From positions 1-64,000 of the forward strand of contig NZ_NXLQ01000008.1 of assembly GCF_003364195.1 (NCBI RefSeq): a stretch of 64,000 nucleotides of DNA, in the 5' to 3' direction. Positions 55,430-64,000 of this stretch are shown here, one piece after another. Position 1 is the first letter of the stretch. The number at the start of each line of letters is the position of its first letter. This DNA is from Helicobacter didelphidarum. Lineage in GTDB: Bacteria > Campylobacterota > Campylobacteria > Campylobacterales > Helicobacteraceae. The translations under genes and the position numbers were made by a program. The notes under the pieces were generated by a model. The model was not told the DNA's origin, searched no databases, and saw only the letters and a program-made list of their open reading frames with translations.

Positions 55430-56182
55430 TTAAGGTTCTACAATTTCTTGAGATTTTGTGGTTATTTTTGATTCTGGATTTACAAATTTTAAGATAATGT
55501 ATGCTATACCATAAAGAAATACCATAGGAATGGCAAGTAAAAGTTGCGAGATAACATCTGGTGGGGTTACTATGGCTGCCAATACAAATATAAGAACTAC
55601 GGCATAACGAAAATACTTTTTGAGTGTGCCATCAGTAATAAGACCAATTTTTCCTAAGAAAAATGCTAAAACAGGTAATTCAAACATTGAACCAAAAGCA
55701 AGCATGATTCTTATAAAAAAAATGAGATATTCATTGCTGGCAATATTTGCCTCAATCACTTCATTACCAAAGGCAAGAACATATCGAATGACAAAAGGAA
55801 ATACGATGTAATAACAAAAAATAAGTCCCAATGCAAACATGGAGCTACCAAAAAAAACAAATGGCAAAATCAGTCGTTTTTCGTGCTTATAAAGACCTGG
55901 AGCAATAAAAAGCCATAATTGCCAAAAAATAACTGGTATAGAAATTACGAAAGCTGTAAAAAAACTCACTTTGATGGCAACAAAAAGATATTCTGCTGGT
56001 GCAACTTGTATGAGTTTTCCGCGTACACCATTAGCAAATGCTTCTTCGATTGGCTTTTTAATCCAATAAAAAATTTCTTGATGAAATGCAAAACAACATG
56101 CAAAACATACAACCATGCACGCCAATGAAATCATCAAACGCAATCGCAAATCTTGTAAATGAGGACGCAATTCTTCAAACAT
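55430..56182 (-). CDS. tatC: Sec-independent translocase TatC
   Basis: 250 residues, six membrane helices. N-terminal FEELRPHLQDLRLRLMISL matches the conserved E-L-R-x-R-L twin-arginine binding region, and SFFTAFVISIPVIFWQLWLFIAPGLY-type first loop (core PVIFWQLWLFIAPGLY) is diagnostic. TatC is the receptor for twin-arginine signal peptides that export folded redox proteins. It follows tatB on the same strand with 66 bases between. Confidence 0.95.
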   Translation of the reverse strand: MFEELRPHLQDLRLRLMISLACMVVCFACCFAFHQEIFYWIKKPIEEAFANGVRGKLIQVAPAEYLFVAIKVSFFTAFVISIPVIFWQLWLFIAPGLYKHEKRLILPFVFFGSSMFALGLIFCYYIVFPFVIRYVLAFGNEVIEANIASNEYLIFFIRIMLAFGSMFELPVLAFFLGKIGLITDGTLKKYFRYAVVLIFVLAAIVTPPDVISQLLLAIPMVFLYGIAYIILKFVNPESKITTKSQEIVEP

Positions 56183-56248
56183 ATCAATTACCTACATCAA
56201 TAAGATAGTTATATTTCATATACATAAAATATGTTCCTTTCTACCACA

Positions 56249-56929
56249 TCAATATTCTTTACGAGTTTGAAAAAGTGAGGATTTAAAATCTTTGTTTGTT
56301 GTTTTTATTGTGTCTGATACATTTTCTGTTAAAGAACTTTTTGATATTTGAGTTTTTGTATGATTAATATGATTGTTAGTTTCTGAGTTTTCTTGATATA
56401 AATGTTCTTGTATAATATTTTTATTATTAATAAATTCATTATTTGCTATGGGTTTTTGAGATGATTCTTTAGGTGATTCACTAGAGTCTTTTGTGTGAGA
56501 ATTTTGCATTGTCTGCGTAGAATCTGAATCTAGAATCTTTGGGGTTGATTCTGTAATTTTGTTGTTAGTTGCGATATTATCATGAGATTGTAGAGAATCA
56601 AATTGTATCGATTTTGGTTCATAATCTTTAAAAAGCTGTTGAATATCATTCATATCCTGTTTAATATCCTCAACTAACTTTATATCTTTTATTTCTTTTG
56701 TTACATCAAGGCTATTTTGTAGCTTTTCCTTATATTCATCTGCTTCGCGTTTTAATTCAGAAAGATTTACTTCCTTATCAAGAGTGTCTTTAGCATCTTG
56801 AACAGTCTTTTTTAATACTCGAATAACTTTAATTATCTCAACAATAGCACTAGGGAGTTTATCTGGTCCCAGCACAATGACTGCAACGACTAGTATTAAA
56901 ATAATTTCACCAATCCCAAACCCCAGCAA
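56249..56929 (-). CDS. tatB: Sec-independent translocase TatB
   Basis: 226 residues. One N-terminal helix with GFGIGEIILILVVAVIVLGP, the G-P hinge LGPDKLPS, then an amphipathic helix IVEIIKVIRVLKK and a long, poorly conserved acidic/Asn/Ser tail. The length and tail favour TatB over TatA. It works with TatC in substrate binding. Confidence 0.9.
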   Translation of the reverse strand: MLGFGIGEIILILVVAVIVLGPDKLPSAIVEIIKVIRVLKKTVQDAKDTLDKEVNLSELKREADEYKEKLQNSLDVTKEIKDIKLVEDIKQDMNDIQQLFKDYEPKSIQFDSLQSHDNIATNNKITESTPKILDSDSTQTMQNSHTKDSSESPKESSQKPIANNEFINNKNIIQEHLYQENSETNNHINHTKTQISKSSLTENVSDTIKTTNKDFKSSLFQTRKEY

Positions 56930-57113
56930 AATTAACCCTTTCTTATACTTGAAGAGACGCTCAATTTATATGTTTTATAGAATTTTTGTTATCATAGTAA
57001 AAATAGCAAAATCATAGTGTTGTATTATAGTCAATTTTTGCAAACTATATGTTTTCTCTAAAACCTTTTTATAACAAATCCTCGCAACAAAATTAGTTAC
57101 TATTCTTTCATTA

Positions 57114-57881
57114 CTATTCCTGCATATCTTCTAATACACCTTGCACTTCATGGGCTGATGTTTTTGTTGTTGAGAAAAACACTTCTACTCTATTATTAGC
57201 TCTACGATTTACTTCACTTGTATTAGGGACTATTGGATGGTATTGTCCAAACGAAGTATAGGATAGTTTTCTAGGATCGACTCCTTTTCCTATTAAGTAT
57301 TCCATCACATTTGATGCTCTAGCTGCCGCTAATTCATAATTATTGCGATGAGATGATGGTATGGAATTATCTGTATAACCCTTGATATTAATACTTACCT
57401 CTTGAGGTAACTTTGCAATAGTTGTTGCAAGTAAATCTAATTCTGTGCGTGTATCTTGATTCACAAGATCTGCTGTTCCGGGTTCAAATAAAATATCAGA
57501 TGGCAATCGCAAAGTTGTTCCTTGTTCAATTTGTTCAAGCAAACCACCATCTTGAATAAGGTTAGAGAGTTGGGTAATTGTTACAACAGTTGTTGGTGCA
57601 TTCATATTTGTTGAGCTATTTGGCTTTGATTCTTCTGTTTCTTGCTTTACTGTACCTGGATCTGGAGGAATAATCATAACAGGCATGGTTCTTTCAGGCA
57701 TGGGGGTTGCATCAAAAATTGTGATGAAAGCTTGAGTGATAGCTTTAACCTTAGAAGTATTTGCCGCAGAAATCGCATAAAGTGCGATAAAAAGTGCAAG
57801 CAATAGGGATAGGAAGTCCGCATATGGAACAGCCCATTTTTCTCCTGCGGGACATTCTTCACATTTACATTTTTTTGCCAT
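57114..57881 (-). CDS. motB: Flagellar stator protein MotB
   Basis: 255 residues. Short Cys-containing N-terminus, then KWAVPYADFLSLLLALFIALYAI with the proton-carrying Asp22. The C-terminal OmpA-like peptidoglycan-binding domain has IKGYTDNSIPSSHRNNYELAAARA and RRANNRVEVFF. It anchors the stator to the wall. It follows motA after 33 bases. Confidence 0.96.
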   Translation of the reverse strand: MAKKCKCEECPAGEKWAVPYADFLSLLLALFIALYAISAANTSKVKAITQAFITIFDATPMPERTMPVMIIPPDPGTVKQETEESKPNSSTNMNAPTTVVTITQLSNLIQDGGLLEQIEQGTTLRLPSDILFEPGTADLVNQDTRTELDLLATTIAKLPQEVSINIKGYTDNSIPSSHRNNYELAAARASNVMEYLIGKGVDPRKLSYTSFGQYHPIVPNTSEVNRRANNRVEVFFSTTKTSAHEVQGVLEDMQE

Positions 57882-57914
57882 ATTGTTTCCTTATTTCATT
57901 TCAAAACCAAGATA

Positions 57915-58685
57915 TTATTCAAATTGTGAAATTTTAGGCTCACCTGGTGGGATAAATCCTAAGAGTTTTGCTTCTAAATTTCTTGGGTTATCGCCATTCG
58001 CAATACCTACAACACCTTCAAGGATTAGCATTTTTTCTTTTATAATATCATGTGATTTGTTTTTAATTTTATTTCCAAAAGGACCAAAGAGTGCGTATGC
58101 CCCCATAATACCTGTAACCGTTGCCGTAAATGCCCCCGCAATACCTGCTGCCATTGCAGCCGGATTATCGAGTAGTGCGAGAGCAAGCATAAGCCCCATA
58201 ACCGCCCCAACAAGTCCAAATGTCGGACAACTTTCACCAAAAAGTAACCAATAATGTGCTGCCCCATGATAATAGTGTTCTAATTGTTCAATCTGTATTT
58301 CCATATCCTCACGCACATCTTTTGCTTCACGACCATCAATAATCATTGACATTGCCTCACGAGTAAAATCATCTTCTAATTGTGAAACCCTTGCTTCAAG
58401 TGTTAAAAGACCATTTTTTCGTGCTTCGGAACTAAATTCTACCATTTGTCGAATAGTGTTGTTGAGATTCACTTTTGGATTCACAAAGACAATTTTAATC
58501 TCCTTAAACGCCGCTTTAACAGCTTTTGGGTGTGAAGCAGTCATCGCCGAAAATGCCGCTGTTGGCATAACGATAAGAATTGAACTTAAGTGAATGATAT
58601 GTAAGGGGTTACCACCCTCCAAAATATCTCCAACTGAAATACTTGTAATAGATAATAAAATACCTAAAATCGACGATAAATCCAT
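57915..58685 (-). CDS. motA: Flagellar stator protein MotA
   Basis: 256 residues, four membrane helices. MDLSSILGILLSITSISVGD start, a cytoplasmic loop with charged residues (REDMEIQIEQLEHYYH), and helices 3-4 with CPTFGLVGAVMGLMLAL and IAGAFTATVTGIMGAYALFGP containing the conserved prolines. It forms the stator proton channel with MotB. Confidence 0.96.
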   Translation of the reverse strand: MDLSSILGILLSITSISVGDILEGGNPLHIIHLSSILIVMPTAAFSAMTASHPKAVKAAFKEIKIVFVNPKVNLNNTIRQMVEFSSEARKNGLLTLEARVSQLEDDFTREAMSMIIDGREAKDVREDMEIQIEQLEHYYHGAAHYWLLFGESCPTFGLVGAVMGLMLALALLDNPAAMAAGIAGAFTATVTGIMGAYALFGPFGNKIKNKSHDIIKEKMLILEGVVGIANGDNPRNLEAKLLGFIPPGEPKISQFE

Positions 58686-58727
58686 GATCTAACCTCTCTC
58701 TACCAAATTAAAATAAAAATGAAGCAA

Positions 58728-58733
58728 ATTATA
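58728..58733 (-). promoter_or_regulatory. Candidate -10 box of motAB
   Basis: TATAAT on the minus strand within GCATATAATTTG, ~43 bases before the motA ATG. Confidence 0.5.
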
Positions 58734-58758
58734 TGCCGCAGTATACATACCAAATCCT

Positions 58759-59541
58759 TTAAGAATTAGAATCTTTATCTTCTAAATTTTCTCTTTTTAG
58801 AGAACAAATCGGACATAATGGATTTCGTTGTAATGATGTTTTTTTGAACTCTATTGCCATAATATCCATTGTTAAAAGTGTGTTTGTTAAAAGATTTCCA
58901 ATTCCTAAAAAATATTTGATAGCTTCACTTGCTTGGATACATCCAATAATACCCGGAGTTACACCAAGTAAGCCAGAACGAAAAATTGCATTCATATCTT
59001 TTGTATATGTATTTTCAAAGATACAAGCAAAACATGCACTTTTATGTGGAATAATAGTCATAGTTTGTGCCTTATGTTTTAAAACACCAGCATGACTAAA
59101 AGGTTTGTTTGCTTGAATACAAGTATTGTTAACAAGGAATTTTGTCTCGAAGTTATCTGTTGCATCAACAATAAAATCATAATTGTGTATAATTGAGAAA
59201 GCATTTTCTTCATTAAGTCTCTCAAAATAATTATCTACAATTATATTTGGATTAATATTTTGCATTTTCATACGTGCAGAATCTGCTTTGGATTTTCCTA
59301 TATCTGAGGTTGCATGGATAATCTGTCGTTGCAAATTCCCCCTCTCAACAGTATCATAATCTAATATTCCAATTCTACCAATCCCAGCAGCACTGAGATA
59401 CATGCAAACAGGCGAACCTAATCCACCTACACCAATAACAAGAACTTTTGCCTTTGCAAGCTTTTTTTGTCCTTCTTCACCAACATCTTCTAGCAAGATA
59501 TGGCGTAAATATCGCTCTTTTAATATAGACTCTTCTTCCAT
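58759..59541 (-). CDS. ThiF/MoeB/HesA-family E1-like adenylyltransferase
   Basis: 260 residues. ERYLRHILLEDVGEEGQKKL start, nucleotide-binding IGVGGLGSPVCMYLSAAG (~36-53), DYDTVERGNLQRQIIH (Mg/ATP and Arg finger), KADSARMKMQNINP, VDATDNFETKFLVN, two CxxC pairs (CFAC, CPIC) for zinc. The family adenylates the C-terminal glycine of ubiquitin-like sulfur carriers (MoaD, ThiS). Whether molybdopterin or thiamine is served is not clear because no carrier gene is adjacent. Confidence 0.9.
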   Translation of the reverse strand: MEEESILKERYLRHILLEDVGEEGQKKLAKAKVLVIGVGGLGSPVCMYLSAAGIGRIGILDYDTVERGNLQRQIIHATSDIGKSKADSARMKMQNINPNIIVDNYFERLNEENAFSIIHNYDFIVDATDNFETKFLVNNTCIQANKPFSHAGVLKHKAQTMTIIPHKSACFACIFENTYTKDMNAIFRSGLLGVTPGIIGCIQASEAIKYFLGIGNLLTNTLLTMDIMAIEFKKTSLQRNPLCPICSLKRENLEDKDSNS

Positions 59542-59559
59542 AGCTATCCTTGACTAATT

Positions 59560-60207
59560 CTAACTTAATATTTGTTGCCTTGAACTCTCCAAATCGAGAT
59601 ATTTTAACCATTTTGGAATACTATGTTTTTCTGCAAAAACACTTGTATCCTCACCATGTCCCGGATGAATAGGAAAATCATAAGATATTGTTAAGAATCT
59701 TTGTAATGAATCTTTCATATCCTTTGGATTAGAATATGGAAAATCACATCGCCCTATGCTTCTTTGAAAGATAAAATCACCACTAAAAAAATGATGATCG
59801 ATTTCTATAATACTGCAACCGGGCGTATGTCCTGGAAAATGCCAATATTTTACTTCAATACCCTCAACATTGAGTGTTGTTATTGTTTTATCATTCTCTA
59901 TATATACATCTGCACAACATGGTGTTAGTCCAAGATTAAAGCAATCAGATTCCATCATAAAAGAATCTTGTTTTGGACAATATATTTTTGCTCCTGTGCG
60001 TTTTCTTAGTATATGTGCTTCCCAAATATGGTCAAAATGTCCATGTGTAATAAAAATTGCTTTGAGATTTGAAGTATTATTAAATACCCAATCATTGGCA
60101 AAACTTGGATCAATCGCAAAATCGATTGTATTAGGACTATTGAAGTGTAAAATATATGTATTTGTTTGATAATCACCAGAAGCTTTTTTCTGAATCTCCA
60201 TAGTCAT
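59560..60207 (-). CDS. Metallo-beta-lactamase-fold hydrolase (glyoxalase II-like)
   Basis: 215 residues. FITHGHFDHIWEA with HxHxDH at 55-60, then FPGHTPGCSIIEID and HHFFSGDFIFQRSIGRCDFP, IHPGHGEDTSVFAEK. All metal ligands of a glyoxalase II-type site are present, but the protein lacks the C-terminal substrate domain of true glyoxalase II. The substrate is unknown; such proteins often act on thioesters or persulfides. 18 bases separate it from the E1-like gene. Confidence 0.88.
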   Translation of the reverse strand: MTMEIQKKASGDYQTNTYILHFNSPNTIDFAIDPSFANDWVFNNTSNLKAIFITHGHFDHIWEAHILRKRTGAKIYCPKQDSFMMESDCFNLGLTPCCADVYIENDKTITTLNVEGIEVKYWHFPGHTPGCSIIEIDHHFFSGDFIFQRSIGRCDFPYSNPKDMKDSLQRFLTISYDFPIHPGHGEDTSVFAEKHSIPKWLKYLDLESSRQQILS

Positions 60208-60318
60208 TCAATCCTCATTAGAATAAAAAGCTTAATTGTAACATAAACTTTTTTAAATATATATAAATTCTCTAGTTTTTCACTTATTCTTAACTGAGAA
60301 TATAATAAACCTATAACT

Positions 60319-61272
60319 TTAATATTGTCTTTTACTCTGTTTATTTGCAAGTTTTGAAAGATATGAACAACCATCAGATGATTTATAATAACATGCTTTA
60401 GTATAATATTGCAATGCATCTATTATATCCTGATCGGCATTATTTGTTACTCCTCTTTCATAAATAATCCCAAGATTCAAACAAGCGGCAGCATAATTAT
60501 TATCGCATGCTTGATTAAAAAAATTCACAGCTTTTGCATAATCCGCATTTGACTTTGCATGATTGTAACGCAATACACCAAGGTTAAAACATGCTACACT
60601 ATCACCCATTGTGCAACTTCTACTCCAATAATTTTCAGCTTGGGTAAGATTAGCATTTTGTCCATTTTTATCATCTAAATTACCGCTATATATAACACCA
60701 AGATTCTGACAAGCCTCTTTATTTCCAGCTTTACATGATTTTGCATAAAGGTCCATAGTGCGGTCATGTTGTGCTTTTTCTTGTTCTTCCTCTTTTTTGT
60801 TCTTTTCGCGTTGTTCTTTTGTTGCAAATTCATAGAATGCTAAATTGTTGCAAGCATCATAATTCCCCCCATTGCAAGCTTTTGTATAAAACCCCATCAT
60901 AAGTCCATAATATTCATTTTGTTTTCTCTTGCGTTCAGAACGAGAAATTTTTTTATTACTTTCTACTTCACTCAAAAGATTCCCCTGAACAATGCCTGCA
61001 GCAAAACAAGCAGTAAAATTATTTTGTTGCTGACACAATAATGCAAAGCCTTGCAATGCACCTTCAAGATCGCCTCTTTTATATCTTCTATATGCTACAT
61101 CATAGGTAATTTGAGTATTTTCATATTGATTAAATCCAGATTGATAACGATTGTCATATTCTCCTTTACCGTAGTTTGTTGTGTATGTCGATTGATTTCC
61201 CCAATAACTCTCTGACCACATTACGCAGAATGTAAAAAGACTGCAAACCACAAAACGTTTTACTAGACTCAT
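60319..61272 (-). CDS. Secreted Sel1-repeat (Hcp-like) protein
   Basis: 317 residues with an N-terminal signal peptide (VKRFVVCSLFTFCVM). From ~residue 75 there are repeats of about 36 residues with paired cysteines: ACFAAGIVQGN, ACNNLAFYEFA, ACQNLGVIYSGN, ACFNLGVLRYN, ACLNLGIIYERG. This is the Sel1-like/Hcp pattern of H. pylori Cys-rich proteins, which are disulfide-stabilised and secreted. A Lys/Glu-rich hinge interrupts repeats 2 and 3. Role unknown; some relatives contact host or cell wall. Confidence 0.9.
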   Translation of the reverse strand: MSLVKRFVVCSLFTFCVMWSESYWGNQSTYTTNYGKGEYDNRYQSGFNQYENTQITYDVAYRRYKRGDLEGALQGFALLCQQQNNFTACFAAGIVQGNLLSEVESNKKISRSERKRKQNEYYGLMMGFYTKACNGGNYDACNNLAFYEFATKEQREKNKKEEEQEKAQHDRTMDLYAKSCKAGNKEACQNLGVIYSGNLDDKNGQNANLTQAENYWSRSCTMGDSVACFNLGVLRYNHAKSNADYAKAVNFFNQACDNNYAAACLNLGIIYERGVTNNADQDIIDALQYYTKACYYKSSDGCSYLSKLANKQSKRQY

Positions 61273-61364
61273 TATAGCTCCTTATCAAACTATTGATTTT
61301 TGCACAAAATTATATTAAGATTCCAAGTAATTAAGCAAAAAATGTGTCAATTATTGAGGGAAGC

Positions 61365-62843
61365 TTGAAAAATTTATATTTTCTACCATTCTTTCTTTTG
61401 TTTTTATGTGCTTGTTCACAATATCAAGAACAAGTAAAACGGGAATATGATGGGCAATATTATGTCCAAACTTATAAAACGTTGCAAAAAGCAACACAGA
61501 AAAAATCAAATGATTTGCTTTTATGGCAAATGCAATCAGCATTTTTAACTTTTAGCTATTTTGGTCCATATTTTAGTTTTATGGATTTTGAAAGAGCAGA
61601 GACAACATTTAAAGCCTATGAAAGTGAGGGACTATTAGCTGGGGTTGGGGCAAATATTGGTGTAGCTTTAAGTAATGACATGGCAATACCATATAGAGGA
61701 TATATTTATGAAGGTGTGCTTTTAAATTATTATAAGGCTTTAGCCTATTCAAGCATAGGAGATGATGTCAACGCAAGGATTGAATTCAATAGAGCAAATG
61801 ATAGGCAAAGGAGGGCAAAAGACTATTATGCAAAAGAAATTAAAAAAACACGGGAGAAAACATTAGAGGAGGCAAATAAGAAAAAAGAAAGTGTGGATTA
61901 TGAAAGAAATGTTTCAGATGAAAATATTGATACAATTTTGAATCAACGATATAGTAATCTCAAAAATTTTTCTATCTATCAGGATCTTATCAACCCAACA
62001 ATCCCTTATGTTTCTGGTTTATTTTTTATGATTGAAAAAGATTTTAGTAAATCTGAAGATTTGCTAAAGGAGTCATATGGAATTACTCAAGCAAGCATCA
62101 TTGCAAATGATATGAAACTTTTAGAATCTCGTAGATATACTCGAGGTTCTTATCCTACTTATACATGGATTATTATTGAAGATGGTAATATTGCAAGAAA
62201 ATATGGAAATGAATTTTCTCTTCCGATTTTTATAGGAAGTGGTATTAATGCAGTAAACCTTGCTTTACCCAATCTTGATAATGGATATGCAAAATTTTCT
62301 ACTTATAAAGTCAATTCGCAAAATGCAGATTTGATTACTCAAATGTCTAAACTTTTTGCAAGTGAATTTGAAAAACAACTCACTCCAATTATTACACGTG
62401 CTATTATTGGGGCTATTGTGAAATTTGCCATTACAGAATCTGTTAATCAATTTGGCGGTGACTATGGACAGTTGATTGGTTTGGTAGCAACTCTTGCTTT
62501 TAGTGCTATAACAAGGACAGATACTCGTTCAAGTATTATTTTACCAAATAGTGTTTGGGTTGCAAGGATTCCAAATACAGATTCAAAAATTGAGATTTTT
62601 GGTGATAATTATCCAATTTTAAACATTGAGGTTAATGCTGAATGCAATTCACTTGCGAATAGATTACAAGGATCTTTGGAATTCAATGAATTAGTTAAAG
62701 CAAAACCTAAGGATTTACATGGTAGAATAAATGTTTTTAAGCGATATAATTATGATAGTAAAGTTTGTTCATCTACGGATAATATAGTATATATTCGTAC
62801 ACATAATGGAACTATCACTCACTTTGTTTTGAAAGGAAATTAG
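61365..62843 (+). CDS. COG3014-type lipoprotein
   Basis: 492 residues from the TTG at 61365, chosen because GAGGGA lies just upstream and it begins directly at a lipoprotein signal KNLYFLPFFLLFLCACS with lipobox Leu-Cys-Ala-Cys. A GTG at 61344 is the alternative. The sequence has a helical N-terminal half (TPR-like, ALAYSSIGDDVNARIEFNRA), a Lys/Glu-rich coiled part, and a C-terminal domain with RAIIGAIVKFAITESVNQ. It matches the uncharacterised COG3014 layout and is directly followed by the LpoB-like gene, which suggests a shared envelope task. Confidence 0.78.
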   Translation: MKNLYFLPFFLLFLCACSQYQEQVKREYDGQYYVQTYKTLQKATQKKSNDLLLWQMQSAFLTFSYFGPYFSFMDFERAETTFKAYESEGLLAGVGANIGVALSNDMAIPYRGYIYEGVLLNYYKALAYSSIGDDVNARIEFNRANDRQRRAKDYYAKEIKKTREKTLEEANKKKESVDYERNVSDENIDTILNQRYSNLKNFSIYQDLINPTIPYVSGLFFMIEKDFSKSEDLLKESYGITQASIIANDMKLLESRRYTRGSYPTYTWIIIEDGNIARKYGNEFSLPIFIGSGINAVNLALPNLDNGYAKFSTYKVNSQNADLITQMSKLFASEFEKQLTPIITRAIIGAIVKFAITESVNQFGGDYGQLIGLVATLAFSAITRTDTRSSIILPNSVWVARIPNTDSKIEIFGDNYPILNIEVNAECNSLANRLQGSLEFNELVKAKPKDLHGRINVFKRYNYDSKVCSSTDNIVYIRTHNGTITHFVLKGN

Positions 62844-63452
62844 ATGAAAAATTTAATAAAATTTGCCTTTGTCGGGCTTGTTGGTATCAGTATTATTGGT
62901 TGTGGAGGTAAGGTGGCGTATGTTGATACGCAAGATTCTGTTGAATATACAAGCACAGGAATTGATTATCATGATATTGAATCTGCTGTGCATAAAAGTG
63001 TGCAAAGCTTACTCAATAGCGAATATGTACTTGATTTAGAAGGAAAAAAGGTGCTTGCCATTTCTGATGTAATTAATGATACGATGCAACAAGTTGATGT
63101 GCAAGGTCTCACAACGAAAATTGCTCGTGCAATGCGAAAAAGTGGAAAGTTTGAACTCACTACTTCAATTAGTGGTAGTGGTGGTATTACTGATAATATG
63201 ATACAAAAATCTCGCGGTCTTCGTGAAAATGAAGAATTCAATCAATACACAACACAAGAAAAAGGGAATCTTATTGCTCCAAGTCTTTCTCTTTCTGGAA
63301 AAATAGTGCAAAAAAATACCAGAGTTGGTAAGAAGCAAAGAATTGACTATTCATTTCTCCTTATACTTACTGACTTAAAAACAGGTGTTGTAAAATGGGA
63401 CGAAAGTACACATATTATTAAGGTTGCACCAAATAATAAAGTTTCATGGTAA
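62844..63452 (+). CDS. LpoB-like penicillin-binding-protein activator lipoprotein
   Basis: 202 residues, starting one base after the previous stop. Lipoprotein signal NLIKFAFVGLVGISIIGCGG. Then IESAVHKSVQSLLNS, KVLAISDVINDTMQQVDVQGLTTKI and RAMRKSGKFELT, GNLIAPSLSLSGKIVQKN, the LpoB/FlgO-like fold. LpoB activates penicillin-binding protein 1B in enterobacteria. Whether this homologue does the same here is not known. Co-transcribed with the COG3014-type gene. Confidence 0.85.
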   Translation: MKNLIKFAFVGLVGISIIGCGGKVAYVDTQDSVEYTSTGIDYHDIESAVHKSVQSLLNSEYVLDLEGKKVLAISDVINDTMQQVDVQGLTTKIARAMRKSGKFELTTSISGSGGITDNMIQKSRGLRENEEFNQYTTQEKGNLIAPSLSLSGKIVQKNTRVGKKQRIDYSFLLILTDLKTGVVKWDESTHIIKVAPNNKVSW

Positions 63453-63758
63453 TCCATTTATGGTGTTTGTAGGGGGGGTTATATATTTTCACATTATGCA
63501 AGTATATGAAAGGGTTTCTACACTTTTCCTGATTCATTGTGATATATGGGTGTAAAGGTTGGGAAATAACTGAAAGTTAAAAGCCCTCTAATAGATGAGA
63601 TTCTGCGATAATATTCTTAATATTATGATTTATCTAAAAATTTATTCTTTTTTTGCTTCTCTTTTTAAGTTTTTTGTTTTTGAGACTTGTGTTGTAACGA
63701 TAAATTTTTTAAAAAATCTTTTTACTTCTTATTTTTTTAACAATTTATGTATTTTGAA
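63453..63758. other. Convergent intergenic region
   Basis: About 300 bases between the convergent lpoB-like gene and the minus-strand partial gene. It holds a G7 run (63472-63478) and a T-rich segment; no gene or clean terminator hairpin was recognised. Confidence 0.4.
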
Positions 63759-63998
63759 TCATCTATCGTTTAAATCTTCAAAAAAGTTGCGTATCGTCAT
63801 GTAGCGTCTTTTAACACTTCGCTTCATTTTACGCCAAAATTTCTGTATACCTTTTTTGGAAAAAATATCTACATCTTGGATATACTTAACTATATTATCT
63901 TGATTGAAAGTCTTTTGCAAAATAGAAGTATCTTTAATACTAATATTTTTGCGTTTAGATTCTGGTATAAAATAAAATAATGTTTTAAACCAACCATC
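63759..63998 (-). CDS. C-terminal end of an unrecognised protein (5' end outside window)
   Basis: 79 residues open to the right edge, ending at TGA. It reads GWFKTLFYFIPESKRKNISI, then KGIQKFWRKMKRSVKRRYMT, and ends NFFEDLNDR. It is strongly basic near the end. Not recognised; the W-F-K...R-K-x-R pattern is seen at the tails of some glycosyltransferases, but that is not enough for a call. Confidence 0.5.
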   Translation of the reverse strand, partial: DGWFKTLFYFIPESKRKNISIKDTSILQKTFNQDNIVKYIQDVDIFSKKGIQKFWRKMKRSVKRRYMTIRNFFEDLNDR

Positions 63999-64000
63999 GG

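Noticed and set aside
63472-63478. G7 run after lpoB-like gene as a phase-variable promoter
   Set aside because: It lies between two convergent genes, where no promoter is needed, and the run is short.
1-64000. CRISPR arrays, rRNA, insertion sequences, prophage genes
   Set aside because: No regularly spaced repeats, rRNA signature, transposase motif or phage structural gene was seen.

Overview
The window comes from an AT-rich epsilonproteobacterium (Campylobacterota), most likely an enterohepatic Helicobacter. The reasons are the CheV / CheA-receiver fusion / CheW chemotaxis set, a divergent MotAB pair, FlhA, Cys-rich Sel1-repeat and LpoB-like surface proteins, a GT10 fucosyltransferase carrying a poly-G tract, an efflux operon laid out like the HP1489-HP1486 type, and very frequent AGAATCT/AGATTCT heptamers. 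No species call is made.

Layout. 0-8 kb: the tail of a chemoreceptor gene, tRNA-Val(GAC), a divergent pair with a Fur/PerR regulator and a near-perfect PerR box, a small Cse60-like protein, an exported ATP-dependent DNA ligase, CutA, a TSUP permease, an ExbB-ExbD-TonB operon and an ATP/ADP-translocase-like carrier. 8-21 kb: dxs, an orphan MacB/LolD-type ATPase, a decayed gene, a fucosyltransferase gene with G13 and a damaged 5' end, and a six-gene tripartite ABC-2 efflux operon (TolC, HlyD, two ATPases, two permeases). 21-38 kb: rplI, a YgjP-like metallopeptidase, a DUF4149 membrane protein, a YwqK/MORN gene remnant, a GABA-type catabolic cluster (permease, gabD, gabT), flhA, rpsO, an LpxH-like phosphoesterase, cheV-cheAY-cheW and leuA.

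38-55 kb is the unusual part: a restriction-modification and defence island wrapped around guaA. Downstream of guaA are a PIN-like membrane-anchored gene split by a 41-bp tandem duplication, a YhdJ-type methyltransferase whose endonuclease partner carries one in-frame TGA, and a shortened endonuclease gene coupled to a D12-class adenine methyltransferase. guaA itself encodes 2285 residues. A normal-length GMP synthase (about 510 residues of core) is interrupted twice, once inside the glutaminase domain by five acetyltransferase-like (GNAT) modules and once between glutaminase and synthetase by two more GNAT modules and a complete-looking 3-methyladenine DNA glycosylase I. The gene is visibly richer in G+C than its neighbours. 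Upstream, two further restriction-modification systems (DpnII/DpnA-like and TdeIII-like) are each bracketed by direct repeats of the guaA leader and first ~35 codons, so the window holds three guaA 5' ends and one complete gene. Two of the three carry the same 27-bp in-frame insertion.

55-64 kb is ordinary: tatC-tatB, motA-motB, a ThiF/MoeB E1-like enzyme, a metallo-beta-lactamase-fold hydrolase, a Sel1-repeat protein, two lipoprotein genes (COG3014 type and LpoB type) and the C-terminal end of an unrecognised gene. No insertion sequence, CRISPR array, rRNA or prophage module was recognised.
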